Made by a program: the position numbers and the translations under genes
Part shown: piece by piece, positions 41,717 to 49,929 of the stretch
Position numbering within the stretch: position 1 is the stretch's first letter
Layout: each line of letters begins with the position of its first letter
From: an uncultured Eubacteriales bacterium
GTDB lineage: Bacteria > Bacillota > Clostridia > Christensenellales > Aristaeellaceae
Reading direction: 5' to 3'
NCBI GenBank assembly: GCA_902799045.1
Contig: CADBZH010000019.1
Location: 1 to 64,000, forward strand
DNA length: 64,000 nucleotides
The notes under the pieces: model-generated
What the model was told of the DNA's origin: nothing
Databases searched by the model: none
Seen by the model: the letters and a program-made list of their open reading frames with translations, nothing else

Positions 41717-42883
41717 ATGACGAAGCAAACCAAGCGCAGGCTGCCCTGGGTGCTGATGATCCTGGGCGCGGCGATGGCGCTGTGGGGGCTGGGCATGCTG
41801 CTCGGCACCGGGAGCGCCCTGCAATACTGCGTCGCGGCCCCCGACCCCGGCGAAAAGGGCGAAAACTATGCCAAACTGAACCGCGCCGCGCTGAGCATCG
41901 GCACGGCGCTGAAGGACGCGCTGGCCTGGACGGCAGCGGGCGGCACGGCGGCGGAGGTGAACGTCTCCGCCGGCAGCGCCACCGAGACCGCGGTGCTCAC
42001 GGCCATGGGCGAGGGCTGGCTGGAGGTGTATCCCCGGGCCCTCGTGCAGGGCCGCCGCATCGGCGAGAGCGAGCTGCAATCCGGCGTTCGCGTGGCTATG
42101 CTGGACGAGGGGCTGGCCTTCAAGTGCTTCGGCGAGACGCTGCCGGAGGGCGCGACGGTGAAGCTGGGCGACGTCGATTTCCAGGTGGTGGGCACCGTGC
42201 GCCACGCCTCGAACCGCTGGGGAGGGCGCGGCGTGGGCGACATGCAGCGCTATGACGTGTACGTGCCGCTGCTGGCGACCACCGGCGCGGAGATCGCGCT
42301 GGACACGCTCACCCTTTCGGCGCGGCCCCAGGGCGACGGGGCGGGCGCGTCGCAGCTGTTTCAGGAGGCCGCCGAGGGCGAATGGCAGGGCGGCGGCACG
42401 TTCATCAACCTGAAAAAGGAGGCCATGCGTCGCACGATCCTGCCGCGCATCGTGCTGTTGGTCGCAGGGCTGTATGCCCTCGTCGGCCTGTTCAAGCGGA
42501 TGACGCTGCTGGCCGAGGGCTGGGCCGCGAACTTCCGCGCGCGCCTGAAGCAGAGCTACTTGAAGCCGCTGCTGCCCCGGCTGCTGGGCATGATTGCGCT
42601 GATCCTTGCGGGCTATGCCGCGCTGATCGGCCTGACCTGGCTTTTGATGGTGTTCTCGGCACAGCCGCTGTACGTGTTTACCGAGTGGGTGCCGGAGAAC
42701 ATCGTGGAATGGTCGTCGATCGCAAAGGTGTTCTGGAGCCTGACCTCGGACGCCGCGCGGCTGCTGCGCGTCGCCACCCGCGAGCTGCGCGAGATCGAGT
42801 TCTGGGGCGGCCTCGTGCGCTGGGGCACGGTGCTTACCCTGCTGGGCGCGGCGCTGCTGCCGAAGCGGACGGGCGGGGCATGA
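41717..42883 (+). CDS. MacB-like periplasmic-core membrane protein (ABC exporter permease-like)
   Basis: 388 aa. TM1 (about 9-30) is followed by an extracytoplasmic domain with the MacB_PCD pattern: YPRALVQGRRIGESELQSGVRVAMLDEGLAFKCFGE then GATVKLGDVDFQVVGTVRH. Three more hydrophobic segments follow (about 240-262, 293-315 and 355-383). Standard FtsX/MacB permeases have four helices in a similar order, but here the C-terminal FtsX domain is short and not clearly recognisable. The cytosolic ATPase normally encoded beside MacB is absent. It is the last gene of the operon, with a strong terminator 10 bases after the stop. Its pairing with the upstream adaptor suggests export or cell-envelope mechanotransmission. 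Confidence 0.7.
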   Translation: MTKQTKRRLPWVLMILGAAMALWGLGMLLGTGSALQYCVAAPDPGEKGENYAKLNRAALSIGTALKDALAWTAAGGTAAEVNVSAGSATETAVLTAMGEGWLEVYPRALVQGRRIGESELQSGVRVAMLDEGLAFKCFGETLPEGATVKLGDVDFQVVGTVRHASNRWGGRGVGDMQRYDVYVPLLATTGAEIALDTLTLSARPQGDGAGASQLFQEAAEGEWQGGGTFINLKKEAMRRTILPRIVLLVAGLYALVGLFKRMTLLAEGWAANFRARLKQSYLKPLLPRLLGMIALILAGYAALIGLTWLLMVFSAQPLYVFTEWVPENIVEWSSIAKVFWSLTSDAARLLRVATRELREIEFWGGLVRWGTVLTLLGAALLPKRTGGA

Positions 42884-42893
42884 TACTCGGATG

Positions 42894-42949
42894 AAAAGAG
42901 GCTGTCTCAAATGGACCCCTTCAGGTCGTTTTGAGACAGCCTCTTTTTT
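42894..42949 (+). terminator. Strong terminator of the 32766-42883 operon
   Basis: AAAAGAGGCTGTCTCAAA (42894-42911) pairs with TTTTGAGACAGCCTCTTTT, followed by more Ts. The loop itself holds a small ACCCCTTCAGGT hairpin. Confidence 0.92.
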
Positions 42950-42967
42950 GGCTCTTCACGTTTTTCT

Positions 42968-43098
42968 GGGGAATGCCCCTCTCAGTCAGCCTTCGGCTGC
43001 CAGCTCTCCCCCTCGCGGGGGCGAGCCAAGCGCTGAATAAAACCTTGCCTCGCCCCCGTGAGGGGGAGAGGTGCCCGTAGGGCGGAGAGGGGGATCTT
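42968..43098. repeat. GC-rich intergenic repeat, family D copy 2
   Basis: Opens CCCCTCTCAGTCAGCCTTCG, carries CTCTCCCCCTCGCGGGGGCGAG and a second CTCGCCCCCGTGAGGGGGAGAG hairpin, and closes GGGCGGAGAGGGGGATC. It shares ends and organisation with 7936-8040. It lies between two converging units. Confidence 0.75.
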
Positions 43099-43152
43099 CT
43101 CAATTCCCCAAGTTTCCGTGAAGAACCTCTTTTTTTCGCCGTCGCGGGCCTG

Positions 43153-44481
43153 TCAGCCCGCCGTCGGGGCGTCGGCCAGCGGCGCCTCGTCGAAGGCCTC
43201 GGGCAGGGCGACCTGCTCGGCCTCGTCGAGCGCCGCGGGGGCGTCGCCAAAGATGAGCTGCGGCTTTTCGCCGTTCAGCACGGCCTCTTTGGTGATGACG
43301 CACTTGCGCACGTTTTCCATGCTGGGCAGCTCGTACATCGTGTCGGTCATCACGCCCTCGATGATGGCGCGAAGGCCGCGCGCGCCGCTCTTGCGGGTCA
43401 GCGCCTGGCGGGCGATCTCCTGCAGGGCCTCCGGCGTGAATTCCAGCTCCACGTCGTCAAAGCTCAGCAGCTTGGCGTACTGGCGCACCAGGGCGTTCTT
43501 CGGCTCGGTGAGGATCTTCACCAGGGCCTCCTCGTCCAGGCTGTTCAGCGTCACCAGCACGGGAAGCCGGCCGATGAACTCCGGGATCAGGCCGAAGCGC
43601 AGCAGGTCCTCCGGGCGCACCTGGCTCATGATCTCGGCGTTGGTGCCGTCGTTCTTGCCCTTTACCTCCGCGCCGAAGCCCATCACCTTCTTGCCGATGC
43701 GGCTTTCGACGATCTTTTCGATGCCGTCGAACGCGCCGCCGCAGATGAAGAGGATGTTGCTGGTGTCGATCTGGATGAACTCCTGCAGGGGATGCTTGCG
43801 GCCGCCCTGCGGGGGAACGGAGGCGATGGTGCCTTCCAGGATCTTCAAAAGCGCCTGCTGAACGCCCTCGCCGCTCACGTCGCGGGTGATGGAGGGGTTT
43901 TCGCTCTTGCGGGCGATCTTGTCGATCTCGTCGATGTAGATGATGCCCCGCTGGGCCAGCTCCACGTCGAAATCGGCGTTCTGGATCAGGCGCAGCAGGA
44001 TGTTTTCCACGTCCTCGCCCACGTAGCCGGCCTCGGTGAGGCTGGTGGCGTCGCCGATGGCGAAGGGCACGTTCAGGATCTTCGCCAGCGTCTGCGCGAG
44101 GTACGTCTTGCCGCAGCCGGTGGGCCCGAGCATGACGATGTTGCTCTTTTGCAGCTCCACGTCGCCCTTTTTGTTGCCCATGCAGCGGATGCGTTTGTAG
44201 TGGTTGTACACGGCGACGGACAGGGCCTTCTTGGCTTGCTCCTGGCCCACCACGTACTGATCGAGGATCTCCTTGATCTCCTGCGGCTTCTTGATTTCCG
44301 GCTCGCCGGCGCTGCCGATGGATTCCACGTCGTCGGAAACGATCTCGTTGCACAGCAGCACGCACTCATTGCAGATGTAGGTGTTGTTGGGGCCGGAAAT
44401 CATGCGGCGCACGTGGTCCGCGGTCTTGCCGCAGAAGGAGCAGCGCACCTGCTTCTTGAAAGAATCCTTGCTGTTTGCCAT
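43153..44481 (-). CDS. clpX: ATP-dependent Clp protease ATP-binding subunit ClpX
   Basis: 442 aa AAA+ unfoldase that feeds ClpP. The N-terminal zinc-binding domain has CSFC and CNEC spaced as usual (about residues 14-40). Walker A is GPTGCGKT, Walker B is [10 protein letters not shown], the pore loop GYVG is in [11 protein letters not shown], and sensor and IGF-loop regions are intact. The last 30 residues ([26 protein letters not shown]) are an acidic low-complexity tail not shared by most ClpX proteins. It lies 3 bases downstream of clpP. Confidence 0.97.
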   Translation of the reverse strand: MANSKDSFKKQVRCSFCGKTADHVRRMISGPNNTYICNECVLLCNEIVSDDVESIGSAGEPEIKKPQEIKEILDQYVVGQEQAKKALSVAVYNHYKRIRCMGNKKGDVELQKSNIVMLGPTGCGKTYLAQTLAKILNVPFAIGDATSLTEAGYVGEDVENILLRLIQNADFDVELAQRGIIYIDEIDKIARKSENPSITRDVSGEGVQQALLKILEGTIASVPPQGGRKHPLQEFIQIDTSNILFICGGAFDGIEKIVESRIGKKVMGFGAEVKGKNDGTNAEIMSQVRPEDLLRFGLIPEFIGRLPVLVTLNSLDEEALVKILTEPKNALVRQYAKLLSFDDVELEFTPEALQEIARQALTRKSGARGLRAIIEGVMTDTMYELPSMENVRKCVITKEAVLNGEKPQLIFGDAPAALDEAEQVALPEAFDEAPLADAPTAG

Positions 44482-44484
44482 GAT

Positions 44485-45069
44485 TTATCTCCTCGGGGCG
44501 ATGATCTCGTCGATGAGGCCGTAGTCCCTGGCCTGCTCGGCGGTCATGAAGTGGTCGCGGTCGGTGTCCTTTTCGACGGTCTTGAGGGGCTTGCCGGTGT
44601 TCTTGGCGAGCAGTTCGTTCATGGTCTTCTTGACGCGCTGGATCTGTTCGGCCTGGATCTGGATGTCGCTGGCCTGGCCGCGCGCGCCGCCGAGGGGCTG
44701 GTGGATCATGATCTCCGCGTGGGGCAGGGCCTTGCGCTTGCCCTTCGCGCCCGCCGCCAGCAGGAACGCGCCCATCGACGCCGCCAGGCCCACGCACAGC
44801 GTGGAGACCTCGCACTTCAGATACTGCATGGTGTCGTAGATCGCCAAGCCCGCGGAAACGGAGCCGCCGGGGCTGTTGATGTAGAACATGATGTCGGCGT
44901 CCGGGTCCTCCATCTCCAGAAAGAGCATCTGGGCGACGACGGTGTTGGCCACGTCGTCGTCGATCTCGCCGCCCAGGAAGATGATGCGGTCCTTCAGCAG
45001 GCGGGAGTAGATATCGTAGGAGCGTTCACCGCGGTTGGTCTGTTCAATGACATAGGGCACCAGATTCAT
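44485..45069 (-). CDS. clpP: ATP-dependent Clp protease proteolytic subunit ClpP
   Basis: 194 aa, full length. The catalytic triad is S98 (in [11 protein letters not shown]), H123 (in IMIHQPLGG) and D172 (in DTDRDHFM). GEIDDDVAN and [18 protein letters not shown] are the head-domain and oxyanion regions. Alternative proteolytic partners are not seen here. GGAGGTGC precedes the ATG on the minus strand. The order tig-clpP-clpX is the common bacterial arrangement, linking folding at the ribosome with degradation. Confidence 0.98.
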   Translation of the reverse strand: MNLVPYVIEQTNRGERSYDIYSRLLKDRIIFLGGEIDDDVANTVVAQMLFLEMEDPDADIMFYINSPGGSVSAGLAIYDTMQYLKCEVSTLCVGLAASMGAFLLAAGAKGKRKALPHAEIMIHQPLGGARGQASDIQIQAEQIQRVKKTMNELLAKNTGKPLKTVEKDTDRDHFMTAEQARDYGLIDEIIAPRR

Positions 45070-45108
45070 GGGCGCACCTCCTTATGCTGATTCAATAATG
45101 GAAAATGG

Positions 45109-45141
45109 GGAATGGAGAATGCAGGCGGCATGCTCCATTCC
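45109..45141. repeat. GGAATGGAG / CTCCATTCC hairpin between tig and clpP
   Basis: GGAATGGAG (45109-45117) pairs with CTCCATTCC (45133-45141); a CATGC/GCATG-like core lies inside and GGAAAATGGGG flanks it. It looks like a second flavour of the GAGTGAGG repeats. Confidence 0.6.
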
Positions 45142-45175
45142 TCATTCCAATTTAGTATGTGGCCGAAGTTCGGGT

Positions 45176-46459
45176 TTATTCCGCGTTCGCCTTCAGGAAG
45201 TCGATGGTCTTGCGGACCGCGGCGGCCTCGGCGAAGTATTCCTTGTCGCCGTCGGACAGGCCTTCCTTGAACTTCTCCAGGTCCACCTTGCTCTGGTCGG
45301 CATAGCGGCCAATCTCGGCGTCGATCTCCTCGTCGGTGGCCTCGATGTTCTCGGCCTTCTTCACGGCCTCGATCACCAGCTGGCTCAGCACGCGCTCCTC
45401 GGCCTGGGGCTTGTAGAGGTCGCGCACCTGCTCGCGGGTCTGGCCGGTGTACTTGAAGTAATCGTCCAGCTTCATGCCCTGATAGGCCATGCGCATCTCC
45501 ATGTCGCGCAGCATGCCGTCCACCTGGTCGTCGATCATGGCGGCGGGAATGTCCACCTTGGCGTTCTCGCAGACCTTCTCGATCACTTCGTTCTCGAAGG
45601 CGGTTTCGGCGCGGTCGTCGGCGGCCTTTTCCAGGTTGGCGCGGATCTCGGCCTTGTATTCCTCGACGTTGTTGGCGGTCTCGGACACCTCGGTCACAAA
45701 GTCGTCGTCCAGCGCGGGCATCTCCTTTTCACGGATGCCGTTCACCTTCACCTTGAACACCACGGGCTTGCCCGCCAGCTCCTCGGCGTGGTACTGCTCC
45801 GGGAACGTGACGTTCACGTCGAACTCATCGCCCACGCTGTGGCCGACGATCTGGTCTTCGAAGCCGGGGATGAAGCTGCCGGAGCCCAGGATCAGGTCGT
45901 GGCCCTGGGCGGTGCCGCCGTCAAACTGCTCGTCGCCGTTGAAGCCGGCGTAGTCGATGTTCACCTGGTCGTCCAGCTTGGCGGGACGATCCTCGATTTC
46001 CACCCAGCGGGAGGAGCGGTCGCGGGCGCGCTCGATCTCGGCGTTCACGTCGTCGTCGGTCACCTCGTCCACGGTCTTGACGAGGCCCAGGTGCTTGTAT
46101 TCACCCAGCTCCACGTCGGGGCGCACGAACACCTCGACGGTGAACTTGAGCTCCTTGCCGCGGCCGATCTGCTCCACGTCCAGCTCCGGACGGTCCACGA
46201 CCTGGATGTCGTGCTCCTTCAGCGCGGCCTGGTAGATCTCGGGGAAGATGGCGTCAAAGGCGTCCTCGTAGAACACGCCCTCGCCATAGTGGTTTTCGAT
46301 CACCCGCATCGGGGCCTTGCCCTTGCGGAAGCCGGGAATGTTGATGCGGCCTTTCAGCTTGTTGTAGGCAATTTTGAGGCCCTCGTCGAACTTCTCCGGT
46401 TCGACGACGAAGCCGAGCTTTACCTTGTTGGAAGAGAGCTTTTCAAAAGTCGTGCTCAT
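45176..46459 (-). CDS. tig: Trigger factor
   Basis: 427 aa ribosome-bound chaperone and prolyl isomerase. The ribosome-docking signature is GFRKGKAP (in INIPGFRKGKAPMRVIENHYG). The FKBP-like domain includes LDDQVNIDYAGFNGDEQFDGGTAQGHDLILGSGSFIPGFEDQIVGHSVGDEFDVNVTFPEQYHAEELAGKPVVFKVKV. The rest is the helical chaperone cradle. ATG 46459 follows AGGAGGAC; an upstream extension of 27 codons crosses the promoter and is rejected. It is the first gene of tig-clpP-clpX. Confidence 0.97.
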   Translation of the reverse strand: MSTTFEKLSSNKVKLGFVVEPEKFDEGLKIAYNKLKGRINIPGFRKGKAPMRVIENHYGEGVFYEDAFDAIFPEIYQAALKEHDIQVVDRPELDVEQIGRGKELKFTVEVFVRPDVELGEYKHLGLVKTVDEVTDDDVNAEIERARDRSSRWVEIEDRPAKLDDQVNIDYAGFNGDEQFDGGTAQGHDLILGSGSFIPGFEDQIVGHSVGDEFDVNVTFPEQYHAEELAGKPVVFKVKVNGIREKEMPALDDDFVTEVSETANNVEEYKAEIRANLEKAADDRAETAFENEVIEKVCENAKVDIPAAMIDDQVDGMLRDMEMRMAYQGMKLDDYFKYTGQTREQVRDLYKPQAEERVLSQLVIEAVKKAENIEATDEEIDAEIGRYADQSKVDLEKFKEGLSDGDKEYFAEAAAVRKTIDFLKANAE

Positions 46460-46508
46460 GGAATGTCCTCCTGATATGCTTGTTCTGCATTTATTTAGCG
46501 CAAGCACC

Positions 46509-46537
46509 AGTTTATCACAGCCTGTGGCGTTTTGCAA
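46509..46537 (-). promoter_or_regulatory. Predicted promoter of tig-clpP-clpX
   Basis: On the minus strand TTGCAA (46537-46532) is followed after 17 bases by TAAACT (46514-46509), about 50 bases upstream of the tig start. Confidence 0.55.
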
Positions 46538-46583
46538 CACGGATAAGTAAATTTCGGTTTATCTTTTAATATAATAAGAAAGA

Positions 46584-47765
46584 TTATTTTGCCCGCCGCC
46601 GCAGCCGGGCGATGCCGGCGAGGATCAGCATGGGGAAGACGACGGCGAAGAGCAGGCCGCGCTTCAGGTCGCCCCCGAAGGCGCTGGCCACGAAGCCCAC
46701 CAGCGTCGGCCCGCCGGAGCAGCCCACGTCCCCGGCCAGGGCCATGAAGGCGTACATGGCCGTGCCGGCGCTGGGCAGCGCCGCCGCCGCGATGGAGAAC
46801 GTGCCGGGCCAGAAGATGCCCACCGAGAAGCCGCAGGCCGCGCAGCCCGCCAGACCCAGCGCCGGGCTGGCCGTCAGCGAGGCGAGCAGGTAGCAGCCCA
46901 CGCACAGCGCCGCGCAGCCGATCATGGCCTTCTTCAGCGGCAGCTTTTCGCTGAATTTGCCGTAGAGGGCGCGGGAGGTGCCCATCAGCAGCGCGAACAG
47001 GCAGGGCCCCGCCAGGTCGCCCACGGTCTTGGACAGGTGAAGCGCCGACTCCGCGAAGGCCGAGGCCCACTGGCTCATGGCCTGCTCCGACGCCCCGGCG
47101 CACACCATCACCACCATCAGCACCCAGAACACCCGCTGCCGGAACAGATGCCTGATGGACAGCGGCGCCTGCCCGCCGGTGAGGGAGTAGAGGGGCACCC
47201 GCGCGAAGTAAAAGCAGTTTGCCAGCGGCACCAGCGCCCACAGCCCCGCCAGCCACGGCCAGCGGTCGATGCCCGCCAGCGTGAAAAACAGCGTGGACAG
47301 CAGGATCACGGCCAGGTGGCCCCAGCAATAGAACGAGTGCAGCAGGCTCATGGCGGCCTCCTTGCGCTCGGTGGGGCAGGATTCCACGATGGGACTGATG
47401 AGCACCTCGATCAGCCCGCCGCCGACGGCGTAGAGCACCACGGCGATCAGGATGCCCGCGTAGGCGTCCGGCATCAGCTGCGGCAGCAGCGCCAGCGCGA
47501 CCAGCCCCGCTGCCGCGAGCACATGGGCCGCCACCACGCAGACGCGGTAGCCGATCCGGTCCACCACCCTGGCGGAGACGAGGTCCACCAGCAGCTGCAC
47601 CGCGAAGTTCAGCGTGGTGATCAGCGCCAGCCGGTCCAGCGTCAGGGAAAACTGCCGCGCGAACGTGAGAAACAGCAGCGGGGCGAAGTTGTTCACGATC
47701 GCCTGGGTGATGTAGCCGACGTAGCTGGCGTAGAGAGTGTGGTTGTAGTCGTCGCGTATGCTCAT
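46584..47765 (-). CDS. Major facilitator superfamily transporter
   Basis: 393 aa with about 12 membrane helices. The loop 2-3 motif is LVSARVVDRIGYRVCVVAAHVLAAAG, a form of the MFS signature. There is a cytoplasmic middle loop near residue 185-210 (SLTGGQAPLSIRHLFRQR). Several GG/GA-rich helices (ISPIVESCPTERKEAAMSLLHSFYCWGHL) resemble the FucP/sugar-type and YbfB-like MFS groups. The substrate cannot be assigned. ATG 47765 has GAGGTG upstream and a TATAAT on the minus strand near 47801-47796; the frame continues 20 codons upstream without support. It is not closely linked to a pathway gene. Confidence 0.88.
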   Translation of the reverse strand: MSIRDDYNHTLYASYVGYITQAIVNNFAPLLFLTFARQFSLTLDRLALITTLNFAVQLLVDLVSARVVDRIGYRVCVVAAHVLAAAGLVALALLPQLMPDAYAGILIAVVLYAVGGGLIEVLISPIVESCPTERKEAAMSLLHSFYCWGHLAVILLSTLFFTLAGIDRWPWLAGLWALVPLANCFYFARVPLYSLTGGQAPLSIRHLFRQRVFWVLMVVMVCAGASEQAMSQWASAFAESALHLSKTVGDLAGPCLFALLMGTSRALYGKFSEKLPLKKAMIGCAALCVGCYLLASLTASPALGLAGCAACGFSVGIFWPGTFSIAAAALPSAGTAMYAFMALAGDVGCSGGPTLVGFVASAFGGDLKRGLLFAVVFPMLILAGIARLRRRAK

Positions 47766-47892
47766 GGGACACCTCAGCGTTGGTATTGCGCTTGCATTAT
47801 AAGGGACGGGCCGGGCAGAGCGCAAGGGAAAGGGGCGTTAAGATTGTTGGAGCGGCCGCCGCGCCGGAAAGCCTTTCCACAAGGAGGAGGCA

Positions 47893-48009
47893 GGGAGACC
47901 GGATTGCCGCGACGGTTCCGTTGGAACCTCCTCGCAATGACGAACAGCGAAGCATTATCGAACAACGTCATTGCGAGGAGGCCTTTGGGCCGACGTGGCA
48001 ATCTGGCCT
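47893..48009. repeat. Pair of inverted REP-like CATTGCGAGG elements
   Basis: The half GGATTGCCGCGACGG...CCTCCTCGCAATGACG (about 47901-47942) is followed by an inverted half CGTCATTGCGAGGAGGCC...GACGTGGCAATCTGG (about 47966-48006). Related sequences occur at 12390, 15270 and 54085. Together with the MFS promoter and the rplJ promoter this explains the gap 47766-48303; no gene is seen there. Confidence 0.75.
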
Positions 48010-48103
48010 TCTCTTTGCTTCCCCTCAACGCCTTCCCCTTTGAAGAAGGCGCCTTTGGGCCCGCTCCATTTTTTCTCCACATGTTAATCTTTGTTGGCGC
48101 ATA

Positions 48104-48132
48104 TTGACATCCCCGCCGGCATTTGCTATAAT
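48104..48132 (+). promoter_or_regulatory. Promoter of rplJ-rplL
   Basis: Consensus TTGACA (48104-48109), 17-base spacer and TATAAT (48127-48132), the strongest promoter in the window by sequence. Confidence 0.9.
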
Positions 48133-48138
48133 ACTCCT

Positions 48139-48257
48139 TGGCTATTAAAGGCTCTGTGCCATAGACAGCGAGCACGCAAGTTCAATGACCGGAAGGTCGC
48201 TCGCCGAGGCGCAAAGGTAGGAATCACACCGCCCTTGCGTCTTGCGCAAGGGTTTTT
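48139..48257 (+). ncRNA. Ribosomal protein L10 leader with attenuator
   Basis: The leader before rplJ has the ACCGGAAGGT hairpin and a conserved GTAGGAATCACACCGC segment, then an intrinsic terminator CCCTTGCG-TCTTG-CGCAAGGG (48232-48252) with five Ts. This matches the known L10 leader of Bacillota, in which L10(L12)4 binds the RNA and favours termination to limit its own synthesis. The assignment rests on position and the terminator; I cannot run a covariance search. Confidence 0.8.
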
Positions 48258-48303
48258 AATTTGCCGTCTGAATATCTTTGGACGGAATGCGAGGTGTATG
48301 AAA

Positions 48304-48801
48304 ATGTCCAAAAACCTGGAGATCAAGAAGGGCGTCGTGGCCGACATCAAAGAGAAGTTTGAAAAGGCCCAGTCCGTCGTCCTGGTGGATTATCGCGGCC
48401 TGAACGTCGCGGAAGTCACCGATCTTCGCAACCAGCTGCGCAAGGCGGGCGTTGAGTATGCGGTTCTGAAGAACACCATGATCAACCTGGCCGTGAAGGA
48501 TATGAACCTTGACGACATGAAGCCCCACCTGGAAGGCCCCACGGCCGTGGCCTTTGGCTACGAGGACGCGGTTGCTCCCGCCAAGATCCTGTCGGATTTC
48601 GCCAAGAAGAACAAGAACGTCACCATCAAGTGCGGCGTTGTCGACGGCGCCTTCATCGACGAGACGGGAGTGCAGTCCCTGGCCAACACTCCCAGCCGCG
48701 AGGTTCTCATCGCGAAGATCATGGGCAGCATGATGAGCTCTGTGTCCAAGTTCGTGTACGCGCTGGAAGCGATCCGCAAGAAGCAGGCCGGCGAGGAATA
48801 A
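48304..48801 (+). CDS. rplJ: 50S ribosomal protein L10
   Basis: 165 aa. Forms the base of the ribosomal stalk, binding L7/L12 dimers through its C-terminal helix. MSKNLEIKKGVVADIKEKFEKAQSVVLVDYRGLNVAEVTDLRNQLRKAGVEY is the family N-terminus. Two in-frame ATGs are possible: 48298 is only one base from GAGGTG, while 48304 has it 7 bases upstream, so I choose 48304. The gene is controlled by the leader and terminator upstream and is followed by rplL 51 bases later. Confidence 0.95.
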   Translation: MSKNLEIKKGVVADIKEKFEKAQSVVLVDYRGLNVAEVTDLRNQLRKAGVEYAVLKNTMINLAVKDMNLDDMKPHLEGPTAVAFGYEDAVAPAKILSDFAKKNKNVTIKCGVVDGAFIDETGVQSLANTPSREVLIAKIMGSMMSSVSKFVYALEAIRKKQAGEE

Positions 48802-48852
48802 TCGCAGCCTGAAGCACTACGACCCATATCAAATAATTTGGAGGATATAATC

Positions 48853-49233
48853 ATGGCTAACAATGCTGAAATCATCTCCGCGATCGAGAGCATGACGATC
48901 CTGGAGCTGGCCGATCTGGTTAAGGAAATGGAAGAGAAGTTTGGCGTGTCCGCCGCGGCTCCCGTGGTTATGGGCGGCGCTGTGGCCGGCGGCGAGGCCG
49001 CTGCGGCTGAGGAAGAGAAGACCGAGTTCGACGTGATCCTGAAGAACGCCGGCGCCAAGAAGCTGAACGTCATCAAGATCGTCCGCGAAGTGAAGCCCGG
49101 CCTGGGCCTGAAGGAAGCCAAGGACCTGGTGGATGGCGCGCCCTCCACTCTGGCTGAGGCCGTCACCAAGGAAGCGGCTGAAGAGCTGAAGAAGAAGTTC
49201 GAGGAAGCCGGCGCCGAGATCGAGATCAAGTAA
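48853..49233 (+). CDS. rplL: 50S ribosomal protein L7/L12
   Basis: 126 aa. The N-terminal dimerisation helices ([28 protein letters not shown]) are followed by an alanine-rich hinge and the C-terminal factor-binding domain ([43 protein letters not shown]). It recruits and stimulates translational GTPases. GGAGG lies before ATG 48853. A strong terminator follows, so rplJ-rplL form a closed two-gene unit; normally they would follow rplK-rplA, but here they precede rpmG. Confidence 0.97.
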   Translation: MANNAEIISAIESMTILELADLVKEMEEKFGVSAAAPVVMGGAVAGGEAAAAEEEKTEFDVILKNAGAKKLNVIKIVREVKPGLGLKEAKDLVDGAPSTLAEAVTKEAAEELKKKFEEAGAEIEIK

Positions 49234-49248
49234 TTTCGACGCGCTTCG

Positions 49249-49281
49249 AAAAGACCATGCGCGCGAGCGCATGGTCTTTTT
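49249..49281 (+). terminator. Terminator after rplL
   Basis: AAAAGACCATGCGC (49249-49262), loop GCGA, GCGCATGGTCTTTTT: a 14-bp stem with a T run. Confidence 0.92.
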
Positions 49282-49322
49282 CGGGGTTCTATGTAAAATT
49301 TCCCCGCTAACGCCAATAATGC

Positions 49323-49351
49323 TTGCATTTGGCGCAAAGCTATTCTATAAT
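49323..49351 (+). promoter_or_regulatory. Promoter of rpmG-secE-nusG
   Basis: TTGCAT (49323-49328), 17-base spacer, TATAAT (49346-49351). A leader of about 110 bases follows, with short GC palindromes but no leader family I recognise. Confidence 0.8.
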
Positions 49352-49467
49352 ATATCAGTCTGCCCCGGATGTGGGCTGCTGTTGTCGTCGGCAAATTTGC
49401 CGCTCGCATATCGGCAGCCGCGCAAGGAACGCGGGTTGCCGAATTAACAGATGGGGAGGTGTCAAGC

Positions 49468-49629
49468 ATGGCATCGGATAAGCGTATCAAGGTGACGCTG
49501 GCCTGCAGCGAGTGCAAGCAGCGCAATTACAATACCATGAAGAACAAGAAGAACGATCCCGATCGTTTGGAGATGAACAAGTATTGCCGCTTCTGCAAGA
49601 AGCACACCAGCCACAAGGAGACCAAGTAA
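49468..49629 (+). CDS. rpmG: 50S ribosomal protein L33
   Basis: 53 aa. It has the four-cysteine (zinc-type, C+) form: CSEC near residue 13 and CRFC near residue 41, in [49 protein letters not shown] precedes ATG 49468. It starts the rpmG-secE-nusG group. Confidence 0.96.
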   Translation: MASDKRIKVTLACSECKQRNYNTMKNKKNDPDRLEMNKYCRFCKKHTSHKETK

Positions 49630-49669
49630 GGTCGGCCCTCTGTGAAGCCATAAGCGAGGAAGTGTAAGC

Positions 49670-49912
49670 ATGGCAAACGAAGAGAACAAGAACACCAAGC
49701 CCGGCTTTGGTCAGCGTGTCGTCAATTTCTTCAAGGGCATCGGCCGCAGCTTCAAGAACATGTTCCACGAGCTGAAGAAGGTCTCCTGGCCCACCAAGAA
49801 AGAGCTGATCAACTATTCCGTGGTGGTATTCGTATTCATGATCGTCATGGGCGTGATCATCGGCCTGTTCGATCTGGGCGCCGGCGCTCTGATCAAGCTG
49901 ATCACCGGCTGA
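49670..49912 (+). CDS. secE: Preprotein translocase subunit SecE
   Basis: 80 aa with one membrane helix (about residues 48-68) after the conserved amphipathic segment FHELKKVSWPTKKELINYSVVV. It clamps SecY in the protein translocation channel. It lies 40 bases after rpmG and 17 bases before nusG, the standard order. Confidence 0.96.
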   Translation: MANEENKNTKPGFGQRVVNFFKGIGRSFKNMFHELKKVSWPTKKELINYSVVVFVFMIVMGVIIGLFDLGAGALIKLITG

Positions 49913-49929
49913 TCGCATAGGAGCCGAAT

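Noticed and set aside
47766-48103. tRNA or small RNA gene in the gap before rplJ
   Set aside because: I found no cloverleaf or CCA-type end; the gap is explained by repeats and two promoters.
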